Assembly (NCBI RefSeq): GCF_001426375.1
Contig: NZ_LMEO01000045.1
Location: 991,173 to 1,055,172 of the forward strand
Source: Paenibacillus sp. Root444D2
Lineage (GTDB): Bacteria > Bacillota > Bacilli > Paenibacillales > NBRC-103111
Direction: 5' to 3'
Length of the DNA: 64,000 bases
Shown here: one piece after another, positions 44,289-51,882 of the stretch
Layout of the letters: every line of letters starts with the position of its first letter
Position numbering within the stretch: position 1 is the stretch's first letter
The notes under the pieces: generated by a model
What the model was told of the DNA's origin: nothing
The model's database searches: none
Seen by the model: only the letters and a program-made list of their open reading frames with translations
Made by a program: the position numbers and the translations under genes

Positions 44289-44579
44289 TCAAAATAATGG
44301 AACCCTGTATTTGTCCCCTTCTTCTGAATAGAGAATGGCTTCAGAACTATATAAATCAACTTGTACAAGAGGTTTTTGAATGCTCCCTAGGGTTATCTTA
44401 TTCGTCTTCAACGCGTGGAGTAAGGATGGTATGAGTTTGTGATCAGTGCCTATTAAATTCACGTTCACCAATTCTTGATTAAACATGATGTTTGTTTGGA
44501 TCATATACATTTCCTCCTCATAATAGTTCTTGACTGCTTTGTTCAGACCAATATGTAGAATTCTGCTCACCCATTTCAT
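44289..44579 (-). CDS. Small unknown protein at the head of the LLM/rhodanese operon
   Basis: 96 residues from ATG 44579, with GGAG 5 nt upstream, immediately past leader element C. A second strong site (GAGGAGGA) lies before an internal ATG at 44504 that would give 71 residues. The C-terminal half is soluble, with LIPSLLHALKTNKITLGSIQ and a final DKYRVPLF. Family not recognised. It ends 20 nt before the LLM start and may be a small partner or chaperone of that enzyme. Confidence 0.6.
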   Translation of the reverse strand: MKWVSRILHIGLNKAVKNYYEEEMYMIQTNIMFNQELVNVNLIGTDHKLIPSLLHALKTNKITLGSIQKPLVQVDLYSSEAILYSEEGDKYRVPLF

Positions 44580-44600
44580 ATCCACTCCTTTTTTGGAAAT

Positions 44601-44645
44601 AAAAATAGCATGGATTCAATATCCATGCTTCCGGATGACCAGTCA
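44601..44645 (-). promoter_or_regulatory. Leader RNA element C with attenuator terminator
   Basis: Minus strand: GACTGGTCATCCGGAAG (CTGG/CCGG hairpin with one wobble) abutting a terminator (AGCATGGAT...ATCCATGCT, TTTTTA). Here the element lies in a true 5' leader, about 45 nt after the promoter. Confidence 0.65.
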
Positions 44646-44650
44646 GCTAT

Positions 44651-44667
44651 TTAATTCCGATTAATTC
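44651..44667. promoter_or_regulatory. CymR-like operator box before the LLM/rhodanese operon
   Basis: TTAATTCCGATTAATTC lies between the -10 and leader element C, a repressor position. Confidence 0.5.
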
Positions 44668-44689
44668 TATGCGATTTATTTGTTTAATA

Positions 44690-44718
44690 AAATTACCACT
44701 ATTCTACATTATTGTCAA
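44690..44718 (-). promoter_or_regulatory. Promoter of the LLM/rhodanese operon
   Basis: TTGACA (44713-44718), 17-nt spacer ending AGTGG, TAATTT (44690-44695). Near consensus with an extended -10. Confidence 0.75.
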
Positions 44719-44768
44719 CAGCGAAATTTAACTTCGTTGTTTCCATATTAATTTGCGCTATCAAAGTT

Positions 44769-44807
44769 GATCCTATCGTACAAAATGAATCCTTTCATAC
44801 AAAAATG
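44769..44807. repeat. Tandem direct repeat upstream of the 472-aa gene
   Basis: Two imperfect 19-bp copies (ATCCTATCGTACAAAATG and ATCCTTTCATACAAAAATG) sit about 70-110 bp before the ATG at 44876, a likely activator or repressor site. Confidence 0.5.
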
Positions 44808-44875
44808 TGCGTACTGTTCAAAAGAAATCGGGGTTGCTACACTATACAAAAATAAGAAAGTGAGGTGCAAGTAAT

Positions 44876-46294
44876 ATGTCGGAATATCGATTGACTTTGG
44901 AAAATAGGAGCATTGTATGGGGGGCTAGTATCGATATAGAACCGCTAATCGGCAAATTCTCTATCGATTCCATAAAGCAACAAGAAAACAAGAGGGTTGA
45001 TTGGAATCTTCCCAGTGGCGTGTACCGCGCTAAAGATATTGTTATTGAATTAGATAAGCTTTTGGAGGCGATAATCGTTCAACTTGGAGAAACGGCTGAT
45101 CCGGAGACGTTATTAGAAAATATCCAGGCAAATCTGGCGATTTCCGGGAGAGAATCAGTTTTACCACTTGGCCCTCTGGCCTTTGAGGATAAGGCTGGAG
45201 TTGAGCTTACCTTACAAGCCAAACGTATAGGTGAGGGTTTAACGCATTGGGCCCGCGAGCTCAATTCGCAAAAAAGGTCACTCAAACAGTATGGGGAATC
45301 AGTCCTTAACGACTTGAAATTCAGAAGCCATTGTGATCATCACTTGTTGACACCAAAGGCAAACGCATTGCTCTTTGGACCCACAGGGGGTCCGGAGGTT
45401 ATGCAGCTGTTTAATGAATTACTGCATCAATTCGTACTATTGAGAGATGCTCTTATCCCTTTTGATAACTGGGAGGAAGTGCCGATCGAAGTCAAGGAAA
45501 GCGAAAATGCTAAGGGCTTAAGATTTCTAGAGCAAGCCCGTACGGAATTTCTCACAGAATTGATGGTAAGAAAAATCTCGCATAAAGCACTGATCAAATA
45601 TGCGCAAAGCGTATTAAGCTCTGGGTTGTCCACAGTAGGTTATGGTTTTCAATACCGATTGGGAACCATACTGCCAGCAAGCTTGGGAGCCTCAGTGGCG
45701 GTGGCTCCCAGATATCTTCTCCACTGGTATCCGGTGCAGACGGTTTTGAACGGGACCTCAGACGAGCCTGCTGCTGTTGCTTTCGACTATGAATATCATG
45801 ATTATTATTCTGCACCTCGTAGTATGGCAGGCACGAGTAGCGCCATTCAGCTTGAATTCCGCAATCACGAGTTGGGGGATGCCAGTGAAGCTCAGATTAT
45901 CGTAGGCGGCGATGGTTCTGATCGTACCGTTCTTCAAATCAGCTTGCAATTCGGTTCTGCTAATTATGTTGTTGACCTTGGTCAGGCTTTTAGAGGCCAT
46001 CGATTTATGTATCGTCCGAAGACGACCTCCAAGCCGGATTCTGGAACAGTTCCAGTGAATCCAACGAGTATCAGTGAACACCATGCATGGGACATACTCC
46101 GTTTAGCGGGATTAGTAACGAATGACTCAGGAATTCATTTTATCACTGCCGGGGGAAACGACCTCGTGTTATGGGCTTTGCTTGGCAAGCTCTATCCCGA
46201 GAACGTGATTGTGCTTGACAGTGTGGAAGAGGATGAAATTGAAGCGGCCAAGATTTCAGGTAAGGGGTTCGGTACAAAGTTTTTAATTCGATGA
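44876..46294 (+). CDS. Unrecognised 472-residue protein
   Basis: A full-length gene with a GTGAGGTG ribosome site, a possible promoter just upstream (GTTCAA-16-TACACT) and a strong terminator. The protein is soluble and has no signal peptide. The N-terminal 200 residues are helical and charged (DKLLEAIIVQLGETADPETL). A central part has YGFQYRLGTILPASLG, HDYYSAPRSMAG and a Gly-Asp-rich VGGDGSDRTVLQIS. The C-terminal VTNDSGIHFITAGGNDLVLW, then LYPENVIVLDS, looks like an alpha/beta nucleotide-binding end. I do not recognise the family. Confidence 0.7.
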   Translation: MSEYRLTLENRSIVWGASIDIEPLIGKFSIDSIKQQENKRVDWNLPSGVYRAKDIVIELDKLLEAIIVQLGETADPETLLENIQANLAISGRESVLPLGPLAFEDKAGVELTLQAKRIGEGLTHWARELNSQKRSLKQYGESVLNDLKFRSHCDHHLLTPKANALLFGPTGGPEVMQLFNELLHQFVLLRDALIPFDNWEEVPIEVKESENAKGLRFLEQARTEFLTELMVRKISHKALIKYAQSVLSSGLSTVGYGFQYRLGTILPASLGASVAVAPRYLLHWYPVQTVLNGTSDEPAAVAFDYEYHDYYSAPRSMAGTSSAIQLEFRNHELGDASEAQIIVGGDGSDRTVLQISLQFGSANYVVDLGQAFRGHRFMYRPKTTSKPDSGTVPVNPTSISEHHAWDILRLAGLVTNDSGIHFITAGGNDLVLWALLGKLYPENVIVLDSVEEDEIEAAKISGKGFGTKFLIR

Positions 46295-46312
46295 ACCCGA
46301 ATTAAAAACTTT
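46276..46312. terminator. Bidirectional terminator between convergent genes
   Basis: AAAGTTTTTAATTC and GAATTAAAAACTTT form a perfect 14-bp inverted repeat that overlaps the stop of the 472-aa gene and faces the HxlR gene. Confidence 0.85.
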
Positions 46313-46317
46313 GACTC

Positions 46318-46680
46318 TCATGCGTGTTTATGATTCAAGTCCGATTCTTCAAGATGAAAGTGGTCAACATAAATAGTACCAAATTCACAGAGCATTTTGA
46401 GCATAGGAAACATCTGACTCCCTAAATCAGATAAAAAGTATTCAACTTTTGGGGGCGCTACCGGATAAACTTTGCGAATGACAAGCCCGTCACGCTCAAG
46501 ATCTCTTAATTGCATGGTGAGCATCCTTTGGGTCGCATCGGGCAACAGTCTTTGTAACTCATTAAACCGCAAAGGACCCCCTGATAAAAAGCTTAATATT
46601 GCTATTTTCCACTTACCGCTTACCAATCGAAGTACAATCTCAGAGGTACATCGGTAAGTGTTATTTTTAAAATGTATCAT
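46318..46680 (-). CDS. HxlR family transcriptional regulator
   Basis: 120 residues from ATG 46680 (GAGG upstream; the longer frame to 46839 crosses the promoter and is rejected). CTSEIVLRLVSGKWKIAIL and GPLRFNELQRLLPDATQRML form the winged helix typical of HxlR/YodB proteins, which often sense electrophiles or thiol state through an N-terminal Cys, here Cys11. Divergent from the cystine-type transporter, it probably controls that operon. Confidence 0.85.
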   Translation of the reverse strand: MIHFKNNTYRCTSEIVLRLVSGKWKIAILSFLSGGPLRFNELQRLLPDATQRMLTMQLRDLERDGLVIRKVYPVAPPKVEYFLSDLGSQMFPMLKMLCEFGTIYVDHFHLEESDLNHKHA

Positions 46681-46708
46681 ATAAACAACCTCGCTTCTTA
46701 TTAATTTA

Positions 46709-46727
46709 TTAATCCGATAGAAATAAT
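46709..46727. promoter_or_regulatory. CymR-like box in the HxlR/transporter divergent region
   Basis: TTAATCCGATAGAAATAAT lies downstream of the HxlR -10 (46732-46737), overlapping its initial transcribed region. Confidence 0.45.
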
Positions 46728-46731
46728 GGTA

Positions 46732-46760
46732 ATTATAACAAATGAACGGAGTGGTTACAA
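46732..46760 (-). promoter_or_regulatory. Promoter of the HxlR gene
   Basis: TTGTAA (46755-46760), 17-nt spacer, TATAAT (46732-46737). Confidence 0.7.
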
Positions 46761-46770
46761 GAACGCTGCT

Positions 46771-46799
46771 GTTACACGACTCAAATCCGAGTTTATATA
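46771..46799 (+). promoter_or_regulatory. Promoter of the cystine-type transporter operon
   Basis: GTTACA (46771-46776), 17-nt spacer, TATATA (46794-46799). The spacer holds ACTCAAATCCGAGT, a 4+4 inverted repeat that may be an HxlR operator. Confidence 0.55.
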
Positions 46800-46854
46800 T
46801 TGTTTTAGAGTGTATTAAGCTACTTACTATCGCATTCAATTAAAGGTGGTTCGC

Positions 46855-47532
46855 ATGACACTTGATCGACTTGACCGCATATTAGAAATCATTTCCTTTT
46901 CAATACTGCCCATGTTTAAAGGGACTATCTATTTTACGATTCCGTTGTCCATTGTTTCGTTTGCCCTAGGGTTATTTTTTGCTTTCTTCGTTGCGATCGC
47001 GAGCTTATCGACGAAATCCTACTTACACAAGCCAGCGCGTATTTATGTTTGGATTATACGCTGCACGCCAGTTCTCGTTCAATTGTTTATTATTTTCTAT
47101 GGGCTTCCGAGCATCGGAATTATCCTGTCGCCTTTTCTCAGCGTTGTTATCAGTTTAACAATCTCCGAAGCGGCTTACACTTCGGAAATCATCAGAGCCT
47201 CAATCCAGTCGATTCCAACAGGCCAGTGGAGAGCTGGATATGCCTTGGGCATGTCCAGAAGCCAGACCTTAACAAAAGTAATCCTTCCCCAGTCCATACG
47301 GGTTTGCATACCGTCATTCGGCAACCAGTTTATCTCGTTATTCAAGACATCCTCTCTCGCCGCACTTGTGACGATCCCAGACTTGTTCGGCGCAGCCAGG
47401 CTGATTGCGTCCTCCACCTTTGAACCGATGCTGCTCTATTTGATTGCGGGCTCCTTCTATCTTGTATTGTGCTCCTTATTGACAATTGGCCAAAGCCGGA
47501 TGGAAAAGAAATTTATACACATAAAATCTTAG
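46855..47532 (+). CDS. Amino-acid ABC transporter permease (cystine/polar type)
   Basis: 225 residues, HisM/TcyB-like: IRCTPVLVQLFIIFYGLPSIG near residue 65 and the EAA-type loop RAGYALGMSRSQTLTKVILP near 125. ATG 46855 with AAGGTGG 5 nt upstream. First gene of a three-gene importer. Confidence 0.88.
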   Translation: MTLDRLDRILEIISFSILPMFKGTIYFTIPLSIVSFALGLFFAFFVAIASLSTKSYLHKPARIYVWIIRCTPVLVQLFIIFYGLPSIGIILSPFLSVVISLTISEAAYTSEIIRASIQSIPTGQWRAGYALGMSRSQTLTKVILPQSIRVCIPSFGNQFISLFKTSSLAALVTIPDLFGAARLIASSTFEPMLLYLIAGSFYLVLCSLLTIGQSRMEKKFIHIKS

Positions 47533-47550
47533 TCAGAAGGGGGAAGAGTC

Positions 47551-48324
47551 ATGTTATTGACCATCGAACGCCTGCACAAACGTTTTGGAGATGTCGAGGT
47601 GCTCAGGGACATCCATTTGGAAATCAGGCAAGGAACGACGACAATCATCATTGGACCATCCGGCTCCGGCAAGTCGACACTTTTAAACTGCATGAATTTA
47701 TTGGAGCTTCCTTCGGATGGGATAATCCGGCTGGACGAATACTCGCTTGATTTCTCGACACCTACGAAGCTTAGTCAGAGAACCATCCTAAACTTCCGTC
47801 AGCAGACAGGTATGGTGTTTCAAGGAAATCATTTATTTCCGCACATGACTGCACTGGAGAACGTGATGGTCGGCTCGTTAGTCGTTAGAAAACAGAACAA
47901 GGCTGATGTACTCGTCAGAGCCAGAATGTTATTGGAAAAGGTCGGATTGGGTCCGTATATGGATCGTTATCCTCATCAATTGTCAGGGGGGCAGCAACAG
48001 CGGGTTGGCATTGCGAGAGCAATGTCGATGGAACCAAAGATTCTGTTGTTCGATGAGCCGACGTCCGCACTTGATCCGGAATTGGTTGACGAGGTGCTGG
48101 AAGTGATGAAAGATCTGACTCGCGAGGGGATGACTCTCGTCGTTGTGACCCATGAGATGGAGTTCGCAAGTCGGGTAGCAGACTGCGTCATTTTCATGAA
48201 TCTTGGTTCAATTGAGGTAAGCGGATCACCCGCCGATATTTTTAGCAATACCCGTAATGAGCGGCTTCAGTACTTTGTAAAGCGCCTTTCGCCAGGGCTA
48301 CTCCCTAACTTCTTAAATCTATGA
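47551..48324 (+). CDS. Amino-acid ABC transporter ATPase (GlnQ/TcyC type)
   Basis: 257 residues: Walker A GPSGSGKST, MVFQGNHLFPHMTALENVM, signature [15 protein letters not shown], Walker B ILLFDEPTSALDPELV, H-loop VVTHEM. GGGGG ribosome site. Partner of the permease and the binding protein. Confidence 0.9.
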   Translation: MLLTIERLHKRFGDVEVLRDIHLEIRQGTTTIIIGPSGSGKSTLLNCMNLLELPSDGIIRLDEYSLDFSTPTKLSQRTILNFRQQTGMVFQGNHLFPHMTALENVMVGSLVVRKQNKADVLVRARMLLEKVGLGPYMDRYPHQLSGGQQQRVGIARAMSMEPKILLFDEPTSALDPELVDEVLEVMKDLTREGMTLVVVTHEMEFASRVADCVIFMNLGSIEVSGSPADIFSNTRNERLQYFVKRLSPGLLPNFLNL

Positions 48325-48398
48325 CATGGATATTTAATGGGGCTAAGATGAGCTGAGCAATTCATAGGAAGCACAATGAAATGGAGGATTGTAATTAT

Positions 48399-49178
48399 AT
48401 GAAAAAGATATACTCGACTATTCTACTTGTACTTTTGTTAATAGTAACAGCATGCAGTAATAACAGCGAAAGCACGGTGAATGCGCTTGAGAAGCTGAAG
48501 CAGAAAGGAGAGATTGTCGTTGCGACGACCGGTACATATCCACCATACTCTTTTCATGACGGCAACGGTCTAACGGGGTTCGATATCGATATTTCCAATG
48601 AAATTGGAAAACGCATTGGCATCAAAATCAAATTCTCCGTAGTCGAGTTCGCCGGTATGTTCTCTGGCCTTGACGCTGGACGGTTCGACACAATTCCCCA
48701 ATTGACCGCTACAGAGGAACGAAAGAAAAAGTATGATTTCTCCGATCCATACCAATTCTCCAATCTGACGCTAATTGTGTTGGAAGAAAATCAGGACATT
48801 AAGAGCTTCAAGGATTTGAATGGCAAGAAGACGAACGGATTGGCTGAGTCTGTGCAAGGAGCGCTCGCCCTTAAGTATGGCGCCATCTTGGTACCCGAGG
48901 TCAGCGAATCCGTTGAACTACTGAAGACGAAACGTGTAGACGCTCTTATATATAACAATCTTTACTTTCTTGATTTGAAGAAGAATCGTCCCGATCTAAA
49001 AATAAAAATCATAGATCGGTCCCAGGAGGTTGATACGGCTTCGTTTGCATTCACGAAAGGCAATGATGAAACAGTTAAGGCTTTCAATATAGCGCTTAGC
49101 GACATGCATGCTGATGGTACGTTTGCCAAAATTTCAACCAAATGGTTCGGGGAGGACATTTCCAAAGGTACTAAGTAG
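48399..49178 (+). CDS. Amino-acid ABC transporter binding lipoprotein (cystine type)
   Basis: 259 residues from ATG 48399 (GGAGG 11 nt upstream). Lipobox LLLIVTACSNN, then a family-3 fold: EIVVATTGTYPPYSFHDGNG and LTGFDIDISNEIGKRI, which resembles TcyA/FliY cystine-binding proteins. The operon is adjacent to the HxlR gene and ends at a terminator. Confidence 0.87.
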   Translation: MKKIYSTILLVLLLIVTACSNNSESTVNALEKLKQKGEIVVATTGTYPPYSFHDGNGLTGFDIDISNEIGKRIGIKIKFSVVEFAGMFSGLDAGRFDTIPQLTATEERKKKYDFSDPYQFSNLTLIVLEENQDIKSFKDLNGKKTNGLAESVQGALALKYGAILVPEVSESVELLKTKRVDALIYNNLYFLDLKKNRPDLKIKIIDRSQEVDTASFAFTKGNDETVKAFNIALSDMHADGTFAKISTKWFGEDISKGTK

Positions 49179-49222
49179 TAGCATCTAAAAGTAGTACAAT
49201 AATAAAATTATAGATTGCACAG

Positions 49223-49257
49223 AGGACAGACGATGATTACATTCGTACTGTCCTTTT
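49223..49257 (+). terminator. Terminator of the cystine-type transporter operon
   Basis: AGGACAG and CTGTCCT form a 7-bp stem with an 18-nt loop, then TTTTGGG. Confidence 0.75.
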
Positions 49258-49270
49258 GGGTCTCTTAAAT

Positions 49271-49372
49271 TCATTCTACTTCTCGAGAACTTACCCCTGA
49301 CTCATAAAGACGAATGGCTTCGCTTTTTAATTGCTCCGTGTATTGGATAAATAATTGTCCCTTCTTTGCCAT
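49271..49372 (-). pseudogene. IS3-family transposase (orfA) N-terminal remnant
   Basis: From ATG 49370-49372, behind a GGAGGGGG site, the frame reads MAKKGQLFIQYTEQLKSEAI, then RLYESGVSSREVE and a stop. This is the N-terminus of IS3/IS2-like orfA proteins, cut within the helix-turn-helix. The 75 bp upstream, with TTGACA and a palindrome AAGTCCATTG/CAATGGACTT, probably belong to the IS leader. The rest of the element is missing. Confidence 0.65.
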
Positions 49373-49488
49373 GAAAAAACCCCCTCCGGTTAGCAGCTTT
49401 CAAGTCCATTGTACCAATGGACTTTTCTTCACTGTCAACTATAAGGGGATAATATCACCCAGGTTGTCTTTTTTCATTATGGCTTCCT

Positions 49489-50259
49489 CTACTCTTCCGT
49501 ACCCCCCAATTTGCGTGATACAAGCTCTGCTGAGACCATTACGGCTTTAATTGACTTCTTTTTAAGAACCTCATCAAAGCGATATTTCGGACCGGCAATC
49601 GACAAACTGGCAATTAATGTACCTCGGGAGTCAAAAACAGGTGCTCCGACAGCAAATACGTCCGGATCCGCCTCACCTTGACTTAACGCAAAGCCCTGCT
49701 CGCGAATTGCTCTCATATCCTCTAGTAATAACCTATGATCAGCTTCAATTGGCAGTTTTTCTAACACCGTTTGAATAACTTTTTCACTTTCATAAGCTAA
49801 AATAGCTTTGCTCGAAGCCCCCAAATGTAAGGGAAGTATTCGTCCGTTTTCGGTCGAATATTGAATAAGAGCCTTACTTTTAACATTTTGTATACAGATG
49901 GCATTCGTTCCTGAGCGAATAAATAACAGAGAAGTTTCATTCGTGTCTGCTGTCAATTCCTCCATAATCGGGAGCGAAAGCGGCACAAGCTCTCTATGTA
50001 CCTGCTGACTCAAGCTTCTAGCAAGATCCAGAATTCGCATGCCTAGTCCAATCTGTCCTTTGCTCCTACGTTCAACGATACCGTTTTGCTCCAAGGTCTG
50101 TAGAAATCGGTACGTAGAGCTTTCCGGAATAGAAACCTTTTGGGCAATGTCGCTAACGGATAAAGATCCATCGGCTTCAGCAAGTGCAAATAAAATATCA
50201 AGTGCTCGGCTTAATGTTTGTGTTCCATTCATAGGTCGCACCTCGTAATTCGTACTCAT
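49489..50259 (-). CDS. IclR family transcriptional regulator
   Basis: 256 residues from ATG 50259 (GGAGGTGAGT directly upstream). N-terminal helix-turn-helix (SRALDILFALAEADGSLSVS, DIAQKVSIPESSTYRFLQTL), then the IclR effector domain from about residue 85 (LPLHLGASSKAILAYESEK, GFALSQGEADPDVFAVGAPV). It lies 55 nt after the lyase gene on the same strand and is the best candidate for the local regulator of the ergothioneine-type catabolic genes. Confidence 0.87.
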   Translation of the reverse strand: MSTNYEVRPMNGTQTLSRALDILFALAEADGSLSVSDIAQKVSIPESSTYRFLQTLEQNGIVERRSKGQIGLGMRILDLARSLSQQVHRELVPLSLPIMEELTADTNETSLLFIRSGTNAICIQNVKSKALIQYSTENGRILPLHLGASSKAILAYESEKVIQTVLEKLPIEADHRLLLEDMRAIREQGFALSQGEADPDVFAVGAPVFDSRGTLIASLSIAGPKYRFDEVLKKKSIKAVMVSAELVSRKLGGTEE

Positions 50260-50314
50260 ACTCACCTCCTTTATATTCGTCTGCTCTTACCGAATTCCTT
50301 CAATACTCAACCAC

Positions 50315-51841
50315 TCACATGGCAAATGATTGCCTAACTCTCGTTAATAATTTCCCGCTTTTCAATAGTTGATAGGCGGATTGAATATCAGCTGTTAAAT
50401 TACGGTCTTTCGCTAAAAAAGGAACAACCGTACGAAATTCATCGTAAGCTGCTTGTGTACCTTGACCAAGCTTAACTCCCGCTCGCAAGTCAATAGCTTG
50501 CACGGCGTGCATAGCTTCAATGGCTACTATATAATACAGCCGATCTATGATTTCCCCCACTTTACTAACGACAAAAGGGGCATTGCTGCTATGATCCTCC
50601 ATATCACCGGCCAACGAATAGTAGTCTGCCGAAGATGGATTGGATAAATGACGGATCTCCGCATCGAGAGCGGTAAAAGTTTTCTGAATCGTGCTAAATG
50701 CGATCGTGCTCTCATCGGGAGATAAAAAGCGGCTTAAACCCGTAAATGAAGGCGATCCGAGTTTTATTGTGCGGAAGCAAGCACTCTTGGATACGTGGCT
50801 GAGGGCGATGCCCAGCATTTCAAAGCCGAGCACCCATGCCAGAGGCTCGAAGTTCGCGCAGGAAACGATGCGATCTTCCTCCTCAAGCACACATGGGTTG
50901 TCATCGGATGCATTCAAATGAATATGCAGCGCGGCTTTCACAACCTGCAGGCCATCTAACGCTGCGCCGTGAATATGGCAGGCGCTGCGGAAGCTCAGCG
51001 GATCCTGAAGGCTAGCGGACTCCTTGTGCCAAAGTCCGCTATTTGTTAAAAATCGGCGAACCCGCTCCGCGCTGCTGCTTTGACCTGCATAAGGCCGATA
51101 GCGCTGGACACTCGGGTCCAGCGGCGTCACATGGCCTTGCAGCCCTTCAAGGGAGAGCGCGTAAACCAAATCAGCGAGCTCAAGAAGCTGCTCACAGGCA
51201 TAGAGCACAAGCGCTCCCGTGCCTGCGGCGACCGCATTCGAGGAGACGATCGCCAGACCGTCTTTGGCTCCGAGGCGAACGGGCGTTAGCCCCGCCTGCG
51301 CTAACGCTGCAGCTGCGGAAGTGCGCGCACCGGCATACATCACGTCGCCTTCGCCGATGAAAGCGAGACCGAGATGCGACAGCAGCGTGATGTCGCCCGC
51401 GCCGACAGAGCCTCGAAGCGGCAGTAGCGGGTGAATGCCGGCATTCAAGAAATCGGCATATTGCTTTGCGATAGCCGGCGCTATGCCCGTTCGTCCGACG
51501 AGCAGGGAATTGAGACGTGCTAATAAGACGGCACGAACCTGCTCTTCAGACGCATACGGCTCTATGCCTGCAGCGTGCGCGTACAATAGGTTCCGGTTAT
51601 ACGTTTCGAATGCTTGGGCTTCGATTATTCGATCTTTATTGAGTCCAACACCGCGATTGAATCCATAAACAGGTTCGTCCAGTTCTGCTTTCTTCAGAAC
51701 AAATCGGCGCGATTTTTCGAGCAGTTCCCAAGATGACTCATCAATTTCCACCTTCACTCTATGAACAGCAACTGCTTGTAAATCTTCGATAGTTAGACTT
51801 TTCCCGTCTAAAACAAGTGTATATTCCAGCTGATTCGTCAT
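50315..51841 (-). CDS. HAL/PAL-superfamily lyase lacking the MIO serine (candidate ergothionase)
   Basis: 508 residues with the histidine ammonia-lyase fold: YGFNRGVGLNKDRI near residue 60, PLLPLRGSVGAGDITLLSH near 140, SSNAVAAGTGAL near 198, NASDDNPCVLE near 305 and the QKTFTALDAEIRHLSNP segment near 390. Canonical HAL has GASGDL, whose Ala-Ser-Gly forms the MIO electrophile; here the Ser is absent (GAGDI). Ergothionase keeps the HAL fold without MIO, because trimethylamine is a good leaving group. Its neighbours supply all later steps, so ergothioneine (or S-methyl-ergothioneine) trimethylamine-lyase is my preferred call. Confidence 0.75.
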   Translation of the reverse strand: MTNQLEYTLVLDGKSLTIEDLQAVAVHRVKVEIDESSWELLEKSRRFVLKKAELDEPVYGFNRGVGLNKDRIIEAQAFETYNRNLLYAHAAGIEPYASEEQVRAVLLARLNSLLVGRTGIAPAIAKQYADFLNAGIHPLLPLRGSVGAGDITLLSHLGLAFIGEGDVMYAGARTSAAAALAQAGLTPVRLGAKDGLAIVSSNAVAAGTGALVLYACEQLLELADLVYALSLEGLQGHVTPLDPSVQRYRPYAGQSSSAERVRRFLTNSGLWHKESASLQDPLSFRSACHIHGAALDGLQVVKAALHIHLNASDDNPCVLEEEDRIVSCANFEPLAWVLGFEMLGIALSHVSKSACFRTIKLGSPSFTGLSRFLSPDESTIAFSTIQKTFTALDAEIRHLSNPSSADYYSLAGDMEDHSSNAPFVVSKVGEIIDRLYYIVAIEAMHAVQAIDLRAGVKLGQGTQAAYDEFRTVVPFLAKDRNLTADIQSAYQLLKSGKLLTRVRQSFAM

Positions 51842-51882
51842 CTGCGTAATTCCCCCCTGCTGCTCTGGTCTACAAGTCTCTG

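Noticed and set aside
46681-46839. N-terminal extension of the HxlR regulator
   Set aside because: It would translate across the gene's own TTGTAA-17-TATAAT promoter; ATG 46680 has a ribosome site and matches the family's usual length.
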